7,797 nucleotides of DNA from Eudoraea sp. Its GTDB lineage: Bacteria; Bacteroidota; Bacteroidia; Flavobacteriales; Flavobacteriaceae. The DNA is taken from positions 1 through 7,797 of the forward strand of contig JABDRK010000158.1 in NCBI GenBank assembly GCA_013041785.1, given 5' to 3'. Positions 1 to 7,797 of the stretch are shown piece after piece. Made by a program: the position numbers and the translations under genes. The notes beneath the pieces were generated by a model. That model saw only the letters and a list, made by a program, of their open reading frames with translations, ran no database searches and was not told the origin of the DNA. Position 1 is the stretch's first letter. Each line of letters begins with the position of its first letter.

Positions 1-192
1 GGCCTTCTTTACAGTTGAATTAGCCCTTCTGTACAAACGAGCTACTTTCTCTTCTTTCTCAACCTTGTTCTCAGTAGTAGAAGTAACGATAGTCATTTCA
101 ATAGTCTCAACCTTAACTTCAGCAGTCTTGTCCTGGGCCTGAGCAGCTATTCCAATCGTAAGAACAAAAATTAAAGTGATTAAGGTTTTCAT
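1..192 (-). CDS. Small secreted protein, N-terminal part (3' end outside window)
   Basis: Reading the minus strand from the ATG at 192-190 gives 64 codons with no stop up to the left edge, so the gene is cut at its 3' end. The product begins MKTLITLIFVLTIGIAAQAQ, a classical Sec signal peptide with Lys at position 2, a hydrophobic core and a likely signal peptidase I cut after AQA (about residue 19). The visible mature part is hydrophilic: a Thr/Val/Glu-rich stretch (about residues 20-42), a Lys/Glu-rich stretch (about 43-50), then a basic Arg/Lys-rich segment. An in-frame TAG at 210-208 on the same strand makes 192 the natural start. I do not recognise a family; it is probably a small periplasmic or exported protein. 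It is divergent from the DinB-like gene, with 371 bp between them. The call as a real gene rests on the signal peptide and the clean open frame; the function is unknown. Confidence 0.8.
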   Translation of the reverse strand, partial: MKTLITLIFVLTIGIAAQAQDKTAEVKVETIEMTIVTSTTENKVEKEEKVARLYRRANSTVKKA

Positions 193-229
193 GACTTGCG
201 TTTCTTTCTATTAAAAAAACGCGGCAAAC

Positions 230-244
230 ACCCTTTTGAAGGGT
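230..244. repeat. Short perfect inverted repeat in the leader of the minus-strand gene
   Basis: ACCCTT (230-235), loop TTG, AAGGGT (239-244): six perfect pairs with a 3-nt loop. It lies about 38-52 bases upstream of the minus-strand ATG at 192. It could be a 5'-UTR hairpin or a small operator. There is no T-run on the exit side in either direction, so it is not an intrinsic terminator. Confidence 0.4.
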
Positions 245-342
245 TGCAATTCGTCGAAGAGCCCTTATTTTTCGGTATTTGACAAAAATCCGGATAAAGT
301 GCAAAAAATCCTCGATGAACGTTTACATACCCCAAATCTGCT

Positions 343-370
343 CATCGGATTAAGGTGCTGTTAACCGATG
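343..370. repeat. Imperfect palindrome in the divergent intergenic region
   Basis: CATCGG (343-348) pairs with CCGATG (365-370), and after one bulged A the inner TTAA (350-353) pairs with TTAA (361-364), leaving a 7-nt loop (354-360). That is ten base pairs in total. No T-tract follows on either strand, so a terminator is unlikely. The position between two divergent genes would suit an operator for a dimeric regulator, but this is inference and no regulator gene is in the window. Confidence 0.4.
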
Positions 371-491
371 AAAACACCGACTTATGTATCCATTAATAGT
401 CCTGTTTTATCATTTTTAACCACTGAGCGTGGCAAATCGCAGGTATATTCCGGGGATAAGAAGTATTAAGGGGTAAATTTCAAAAGTCCAA

Positions 492-527
492 TTGCCTTAA
501 CTTTTCATGAATAAAGCCGTAAATTTA
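492..527 (+). promoter_or_regulatory. Weak Bacteroidota-type promoter candidate for the DinB-like gene
   Basis: TAAATTTA at 520-527 matches the Bacteroidota -7 consensus TAnnTTTG in all but the last base. A TTG at 492-494 could be the -33 element, but the 25-base gap is longer than usual. Transcription would start roughly at 534, about 30 bases before the ATG at 564. The match is weak in AT-rich DNA, so it is only a candidate. Confidence 0.25.
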
Positions 528-563
528 GAAAGCAAATACCCCCTTTCGGGATAAACTACATTT

Positions 564-1160
564 ATGAAGCTTGTATTTACGACATTGTTCATTTTTATGC
601 TATCACTTATGAATGCACAGGAAAGTATCAGTGACCCACTCCCTTATGAGAAAATCCCGGATTATCCGGAAACGTATACCGCAGGTACAGTTGTCTCCAG
701 AATGATAGATGGATTGGGTTTTCGCTATTACTGGGCAACCGAGGGCCTGCGGGAGAAAGACCTCAGATTTAGCCCCGGGACAGACGCCCGCTCTATTGAT
801 CAGACCCTGGACCATATCCTCGGACTTTCCAGGGTGGTCCTGAAAAGTGCCGAACAAGGAGTTAACGACCCTGCTGAGGTTTCCGAAGAAAAGCTGTCTT
901 TTGAACAGAAACGGAACTTAACACTGAAAAACCTCAAAAAGGCGAGTTTGATTTTCAGGGATGCTCAAAACCTTGAAGACTATCCGATAATCTTTAGGAA
1001 TAAGGATGGCGACCGCAGTTTTCCATTCTGGAATCAGATCAACGGGCCCATTGAAGATGCCGTATGGCATACCGGGCAGGTTGTTAGTCTGCGAAGGCAG
1101 GCCGGGAATCCATTTCCCTCCGGTGTAAGTGTTTTAATGGGAATCCGACGAAACCAATAA
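564..1160 (+). CDS. Secreted DinB/YfiT-like four-helix-bundle protein
   Basis: A 198-residue protein with a Sec signal peptide (MKLVFTTLFIFMLSLMNA, likely cut before QE at about 19). The mature part resembles the DinB/YfiT superfamily, whose members are four-helix bundles that bind a metal through three histidines and include thiol-dependent transferases. Supporting features are a helix with TLDHILGLS around H84 and a last-helix motif WHTGQVVSLRRQAGNP at 168-183, which matches the H-R-G-Q motif of the family. The protein has only two histidines in total, H84 and H169. The family position four residues before the last histidine is D165 here, so the metal site would be His/Asp/His or be lost. 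Most family members are cytoplasmic; this one should be periplasmic or lipid-free exported. No Shine-Dalgarno sequence is visible, as usual in this phylum. A 75-bp gap separates it from the next gene. The substrate cannot be told. The family call is by motif and is moderately sure. Confidence 0.85.
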   Translation: MKLVFTTLFIFMLSLMNAQESISDPLPYEKIPDYPETYTAGTVVSRMIDGLGFRYYWATEGLREKDLRFSPGTDARSIDQTLDHILGLSRVVLKSAEQGVNDPAEVSEEKLSFEQKRNLTLKNLKKASLIFRDAQNLEDYPIIFRNKDGDRSFPFWNQINGPIEDAVWHTGQVVSLRRQAGNPFPSGVSVLMGIRRNQ

Positions 1161-1200
1161 GCCTATGACCAAAATCATAATCTATGAGCCGGAAAGGTTT

Positions 1201-1208
1201 TAATTTTG
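1201..1208 (+). promoter_or_regulatory. -7 box candidate upstream of the carboxypeptidase-regulatory-like protein gene
   Basis: TAATTTTG fits TAnnTTTG exactly and sits 28 bases before the ATG at 1236, giving a predicted start near 1215 and a leader of about 20 nt. No TTG is present at the usual -33 distance, so the promoter is incomplete by consensus. The box suggests that the gene can be transcribed separately from the DinB-like gene, whose stop is 40 bases upstream. Confidence 0.4.
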
Positions 1209-1235
1209 GAGAAAATTTAGCAGAAAAATAATGTT

Positions 1236-2567
1236 ATGAGAATTCAACGAGTATCTATAGTAAGACAGGCCTTGGGTATTTACCTGAGTGCGCTGTTCAG
1301 CCTGAGCCTGGGAATGTGGGATGCGCAGGCCTTTTTTCAGGACATAACGCAACAGGAAACAATCCAGTACAATCAGTACAAGGGGGAAGTAGTAGACAGC
1401 CAGAACAACAATCCATTGGTTTTTGCCTCTTTGACCCTGGAAGGGTCAAATATCAGCACGGTAACCAATACGGAAGGGGAGTTTTTGTTAAAGATCCCAA
1501 AATCTGTACAGGAAGGTGATGTAGTGGTTACTTTTTTAGGCTACAGCACAAAAATGATCCCATTGAGTCAAATGAAGAAGGACAAAAATCGCATTGCACT
1601 GGATATCGCGGTTACTGCCCTGTCTGAAGTAAATATCAGTGTCCCCAAAGATGCTTTTTCCCTGGTCAAGGAAACACTGAGACGAAAAGGGGAGAATTAT
1701 TTCGACGATCCCACGCTTATGACTGCATTTTATCGGGAAACCATAAAGAGAAGAAGGCGAAATGTGTCTTTATCAGAGGCCGTTGTGAATATCTACAAAG
1801 CCCCCTATACTTCTTCCAGGCAGGATGCGGTAAAATTATATAAGGCGAGAAAAAGCACAGATTACAGCAAGCTTGATACCATTGCCCTGAAATTACAGGG
1901 GGGGCCATTCAATGCCCTCTTTGTTGATATTATGAAATATCCCGACTTCATATTTACGCCGGAAAGTATTGATGATTATGTCTTCAGTTTTGATCGTTCC
2001 ACCACAATTAATGATAAATTGATCTATGTCATTAATTTCAAACAGCGAGAAAATATCCTGGAGCCTATGTATCAGGGTAAACTGTATATCGAAGCTGATA
2101 AGAAAATACTAACCAGTGCCATTTATTCCCTGAATATCACCAATCGCGGTATGGCCAGCCGCATGTTTGTGCGTAAAAAACCAAGGAATGCAAGGGTCTA
2201 TCCTACCCAGGTGGCCTACAGGGTGGATTATCTTGAAAAGAATGGTCGATGGTATTACGGGTACAGCAATGCCTTGCTCGAATTCAAAATCAATTGGGAC
2301 AAAAAACTGTTTAATTCTGTATATAGCATGACCTGTGAAATGGCGGTCACCGATTGGGAAAAAAATGAAACAGGTATTATTCCTAAGTCCAGGGACAGAC
2401 TTAAAACCTCCATCATTCTCACCGATGAGGCACTGGGATTTTCAGATCCCGATTTCTGGGGTGATTATAATATCATTGAACCCGAAAAATCTATTGAAAA
2501 TGCTATTAAAAAAATTCTGAGACAACTCAAACGGGTAAAATCAGATAGCGGGACCTCCAAACCCTAG
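1236..2567 (+). CDS. Secreted protein with N-terminal carboxypeptidase-regulatory-like domain
   Basis: A 443-residue protein. Residues 1 to about 32 form a signal peptide with a basic start (RIQR, R10), a hydrophobic core (LGIYLSALFSLSLGM) and a likely cut after AQA near 32. Residues about 48-125 are a CarboxypepD_reg-like beta-sandwich domain: YKGEVVDSQNNNPLVFASL, then TNTEGEFLLKIP, then the VTFLGY strand, the standard pattern of this domain in Bacteroidota envelope proteins. Residues about 138-425 begin with a helix (VKETLRRKGENYF), then FYRETIKRRRRNVSLSEAVV and a strand-rich region; this half resembles the conserved N-terminal half of DUF5686-type envelope proteins but lacks a long C-terminal beta-barrel. 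The C-terminus is helical and basic (ENAIKKILRQLKRVK). The enzymatic role is unknown, and the regulatory-like domain is not itself a peptidase. A tiny frame ATG-TTA-TGA at 1231-1239 overlaps the start by two bases. A strong terminator follows 25 bases after the stop. It is probably periplasmic or outer-membrane associated. Confidence 0.9.
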   Translation: MRIQRVSIVRQALGIYLSALFSLSLGMWDAQAFFQDITQQETIQYNQYKGEVVDSQNNNPLVFASLTLEGSNISTVTNTEGEFLLKIPKSVQEGDVVVTFLGYSTKMIPLSQMKKDKNRIALDIAVTALSEVNISVPKDAFSLVKETLRRKGENYFDDPTLMTAFYRETIKRRRRNVSLSEAVVNIYKAPYTSSRQDAVKLYKARKSTDYSKLDTIALKLQGGPFNALFVDIMKYPDFIFTPESIDDYVFSFDRSTTINDKLIYVINFKQRENILEPMYQGKLYIEADKKILTSAIYSLNITNRGMASRMFVRKKPRNARVYPTQVAYRVDYLEKNGRWYYGYSNALLEFKINWDKKLFNSVYSMTCEMAVTDWEKNETGIIPKSRDRLKTSIILTDEALGFSDPDFWGDYNIIEPEKSIENAIKKILRQLKRVKSDSGTSKP

Positions 2568-2592
2568 TTAGCAGGTATAACATAAATGTACA

Positions 2593-2626
2593 AAAACGGC
2601 ACCACTTGGTGCCGTTTTCTTTTTTT
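2593..2626 (+). terminator. Strong intrinsic terminator after the carboxypeptidase-regulatory-like protein gene
   Basis: AAAACGGCACC (2593-2603), loop ACTT, GGTGCCGTTTT (2608-2618): eleven perfect pairs followed by CTTTTTTT. It lies 25 bases after the stop codon at 2567 and isolates that gene from the RNA candidate and icd downstream. The A-run on the left arm could also serve the opposite strand, but no minus-strand gene approaches from the right. Confidence 0.93.
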
Positions 2627-2721
2627 GATCCCCGGCTACTTTGGAATACTGCCAGCACAATCAAACCCGCTGAAAGACCATTATGGATTATGAACAATTG
2701 TTAATAAGTATCGTTTATAAC

Positions 2722-2751
2722 TTGTTGATTTTAAATTGCTTATATTTTTTG
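2722..2751 (+). promoter_or_regulatory. Promoter candidate for the structured RNA upstream of icd
   Basis: A TTGTTG at 2722-2727 could supply the -33 TTG, and TATTTTTTG at 2743-2751 is a -7 box close to TAnnTTTG with one extra base in the spacer. There are 18 bases between the first TTG and the TA, in the usual range for Bacteroidota sigma factor promoters. A start around 2758-2760 would put the first nucleotides in the GGGG run just upstream of TGAATCC. The AT-rich flank followed by an abrupt move to mixed composition supports a transcript boundary here. Confidence 0.5.
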
Positions 2752-2757
2752 AAATTC

Positions 2758-5515
<2,758 letters not shown>

Positions 5516-5544
5516 AAGGCCTATTTCCCTTACTGTTTAAAGAA

Positions 5545-5560
5545 GTGTTAATTGCAACAC
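5545..5560. repeat. Short inverted repeat between icd and the receptor gene
   Basis: GTGTT (5545-5549), loop AATTGC, AACAC (5556-5560). Five pairs and no T-tract after it (AGGTTGG follows), so it is too weak for a convincing icd terminator. No other terminator is visible in the 86-base gap, leaving read-through from icd into the receptor possible. A TAATTTTA box at 5579-5586, one base off TAnnTTTG, could instead give the receptor its own start. Confidence 0.3.
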
Positions 5561-5601
5561 AGGTTGGACGAATATCCTTAATTTTAAGCAAAATCAACTG
5601 A

Positions 5602-7797
5602 ATGAGGCCTAGATTAAGACAGGTATTGCTGTCTCTGTTCCTGCTAACCACCACACTGCTAACCGCTCAAAGAAAATATACCCTTAGCGGCACCATTACA
5701 GAAGCAGCGAGTAACGAAACCCTCATTGGCGTAAGCCTGGTCGTTCCGGAACTACGCACCGGGGTAACCACTAATGAGTACGGTTTCTATTCCTTAACAC
5801 TACCCGAAGGTAGTTATGAAGTTCAAATATCCTACCTGGGATTTAAGGATGTGGTCCAAACCGTAAATTTTGACCGTGACCAACAGATAAACTTTCAGTT
5901 GGCAGAGCAGGCCGAACAACTACAGGAAGTAACCGTTACGGAAGATGTTGAAAGAATCAACATTCGTAAACCCCAAATGAGTGTGAATACATTGTCGGTA
6001 CAGACCATACAACAAATCCCTGTGGTATTGGGAGAAGCTGATGTGATTAAATCCATACTCCTGCTACCCGGGGTTACCAATGCCGGGGAAAGTTCTTCCG
6101 GATTTAATGTAAGGGGGGGTGCAGCAGACCAAAACCTGATATTATTAGACGAAGCCACCATCTTTAACTCCTCTCACTTATTTGGGTTCTTCTCGGTTTT
6201 TAACCCGGATGCCATAAAGGATGTGAAATTGTTTAAGGGGGGTATACCATCCCGCTACGGGGGGCGTGTTTCCTCTGTCCTGGAAATCTTTCAAAAACAA
6301 GGCAACAGCAGGGAATTCAAAGTAAATGGAGGTATTGGTGCGGTAGCCAGCAGGGTACTGGCCCAGGGGCCAATAATCAAGGATGAGGCGGCATTTCTCA
6401 TTGGAGGTCGTGCTTCCTACGCCCATCTCTTCCTCCCTTTATTCGATATTGACAACAAGGCGTATTTCTACGACCTGAACACCAAGTTGAATTACCGGAT
6501 AAATGACCGGAATAACATCTATTTATCCGGATATTTTGGTCGTGACCTGTTCAGCATCAGTGACAACTTCATCAATATTTATGGGAATGCCGTAATCAAT
6601 TTCCGGTGGAACCATTTGTTTTCCGACAAGTTGTTCTCTAACCTTTCCCTGATCTATTCGGACTATTTTTATGGACTGGAGCTCGACTTTGTAGGCTTTG
6701 AATGGGATTCGGGAATCCAGAATTTCAACATAAAATATGACCTGAAACATTACCTCAGGGATAACCTCCAGATCAATTATGGAATCAATAACATCTATTA
6801 CCGATTTAACCCGGGAAAGATCGTACCTAATAGTCCCGATTCGGGGATTCTCGAAGAGCAGCTAATCCAAAAATATGCCAATGAATTCGCCGCATATGTG
6901 GATGTAGAACACGACCTGAGTGAAAATCTTAGTCTGGAATACGGCCTGCGTTTAAGCCATTTTTTAAGACTGGGACAGGATGAACTGAATGTTTACCTGA
7001 ACGACAACCCGGTCATTTTTGATCCCTTTGCCCTCATCTACCAGGAAGCCGAGCCTATTGAAGTCATTAATCCCGGCCGGGGGGAAAATCTGGCTGACTT
7101 TCTCAACCTTGAACCCAGGGTCGCCCTTTCCTATACCCTGAACGAGAATAGTTCCGTAAAGGCCAGTTATACACGGATTGCCCAGTATCTGCATTTGTTG
7201 TCCAATACCAGTTCACCTACCCCCCTGGATGTCTGGACTCCCAGTGGGCCTTTTGTTAAACCGCAGTTACTGGACCAATATGCCCTGGGGTATTTCAGAA
7301 ACATAAAAGGAGGAGATTATACCTTCGAAACGGAAGTGTATTACAAGGATATCCAAAACCGTATCGACTATATAGACGGGGCTAACCTTATTGCCAATAA
7401 CGCTATAGAACAAGTAATCCTAAATGGGGAAGCTCGTGCATACGGCTGGGAGGTCCTGTTCCGTAAAAATGAGGGAAGATTTACAGGATGGCTTTCCTAC
7501 ACCTTGTCGCGCTCCGAGCAACGCACTCCGGGAAGGGAACCTACATTTGACAACGGCCGCACCAATCAGGAAACGGGCATTAATCAGGGACAATGGTATA
7601 GCACCCCATTTGATAAAACCCATGATATTGCGATTTACGGAAATTATGACCTGAGCAAAAAATGGCGGTTCAACACCAATTTTATCTATCAAACAGGACA
7701 GCCTACCAATTACCCCATCGGGCAATTTGAGTTCCAGGGGATCACTATTCCCTATTACGGCCAGAGAAATAAAGAACGACTGCCGGATTATCACCGC
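5602..7797 (+). CDS. TonB-dependent outer-membrane receptor, 3' end outside window
   Basis: From the ATG at 5602 there are 732 codons without a stop to the right edge. An in-frame TGA lies directly before the ATG, which fixes the start region. Residues 1-22 are a signal peptide (RPRLRQ, then LLSLFLLTTTLLTA, cut before QR). Residues about 26-105 are a CarboxypepD_reg-like domain (YTLSGTITEAASNETLIGVSL, VTTNEYGFYSLTLPEG, ISYLGF). QEVTVTED at 109-116 is the usual linker before the plug. The plug runs about 125-235, with IKSILLLPGV (149-158), GFNVRGGAADQNLILLDEA (167-185), HLFGFFSVFNPDAIKDV (192-208) and KGGIPSRYGGRVSSVLEI (212-229). The rest is beta-barrel, with alternating aromatic strands such as YTLSRSEQR and FDKTHDIAIYGNY. 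Members of this group are usually about 800 residues, so the terminal strands are probably missing. The ligand is unknown; no SusD-like partner is in view. It acts in the outer membrane with TonB-ExbBD energy. Confidence 0.96.
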   Translation, partial: MRPRLRQVLLSLFLLTTTLLTAQRKYTLSGTITEAASNETLIGVSLVVPELRTGVTTNEYGFYSLTLPEGSYEVQISYLGFKDVVQTVNFDRDQQINFQLAEQAEQLQEVTVTEDVERINIRKPQMSVNTLSVQTIQQIPVVLGEADVIKSILLLPGVTNAGESSSGFNVRGGAADQNLILLDEATIFNSSHLFGFFSVFNPDAIKDVKLFKGGIPSRYGGRVSSVLEIFQKQGNSREFKVNGGIGAVASRVLAQGPIIKDEAAFLIGGRASYAHLFLPLFDIDNKAYFYDLNTKLNYRINDRNNIYLSGYFGRDLFSISDNFINIYGNAVINFRWNHLFSDKLFSNLSLIYSDYFYGLELDFVGFEWDSGIQNFNIKYDLKHYLRDNLQINYGINNIYYRFNPGKIVPNSPDSGILEEQLIQKYANEFAAYVDVEHDLSENLSLEYGLRLSHFLRLGQDELNVYLNDNPVIFDPFALIYQEAEPIEVINPGRGENLADFLNLEPRVALSYTLNENSSVKASYTRIAQYLHLLSNTSSPTPLDVWTPSGPFVKPQLLDQYALGYFRNIKGGDYTFETEVYYKDIQNRIDYIDGANLIANNAIEQVILNGEARAYGWEVLFRKNEGRFTGWLSYTLSRSEQRTPGREPTFDNGRTNQETGINQGQWYSTPFDKTHDIAIYGNYDLSKKWRFNTNFIYQTGQPTNYPIGQFEFQGITIPYYGQRNKERLPDYHR

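Larger units (their letters stand above)
193..563. other. Divergent intergenic region between the minus-strand secreted protein gene and the DinB-like gene
   Basis: I see no coding region here with a credible start and composition. The minus-strand frame at 119-304 runs antisense through the gene at 1-192 and into its leader, and has no protein-like features. The region must hold the 5' leaders and promoters of two divergent genes. It contains two inverted repeats (230-244 and 343-370, listed separately) and one weak promoter-like box near 520. No tRNA, rRNA or insertion-sequence signature is visible. Confidence 0.7.

Noticed and set aside
2690..2730. Replication-origin-like motifs (TGTTAATAA and TTATAACTTGTTGAT)
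   Set aside because: They only loosely resemble DnaA boxes, are few, and no dnaA, dnaN or AT-rich unwinding region with repeated boxes is seen; they are better explained as AT-rich promoter flank.

Overview
The window looks like chromosomal DNA from a marine member of the Flavobacteriaceae (Bacteroidota). The evidence is the protein repertoire (a TonB-dependent receptor with an N-terminal carboxypeptidase-regulatory-like domain, and a second periplasmic or surface protein with the same domain), start codons without Shine-Dalgarno sequences, and several boxes matching the Bacteroidota -7 consensus TAnnTTTG. The family assignment is an inference from style and content; no rRNA or other marker is present.

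Layout, left to right: (1) the 5' end of a small secreted protein gene on the minus strand, cut by the left edge (1-192); (2) a 371-bp divergent intergenic region with two small inverted repeats; (3) a plus-strand gene for a secreted DinB/YfiT-like four-helix protein (564-1160); (4) a plus-strand gene for a secreted protein with a carboxypeptidase-regulatory-like domain (1236-2567), closed by a strong intrinsic terminator; (5) a 728-bp stretch without a protein gene, most of which (about 2758-3186) looks like an independent, highly structured non-coding RNA gene with its own promoter-like boxes, UUCG and GNRA tetraloop hairpins and a strong terminator; (6) a monomeric NADP-dependent isocitrate dehydrogenase gene (best start 3296, end 5515); (7) a TonB-dependent outer-membrane receptor starting at 5602 and running off the right edge, 732 codons visible.

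The protein genes are mostly ordinary housekeeping or envelope genes. Icd makes 2-oxoglutarate and NADPH in the TCA cycle, and the receptor imports an unidentified ligand across the outer membrane. Nothing ties them into one pathway. The element most worth attention is the roughly 430-nt structured RNA candidate upstream of icd. I do not recognise it, and it lacks the hallmarks of RNase P RNA, tmRNA, SRP RNA and 6S RNA. Whether it is an autonomous RNA or an attenuated leader of icd cannot be settled from the sequence alone, but a separate icd -7 box downstream of its terminator favours an autonomous RNA.
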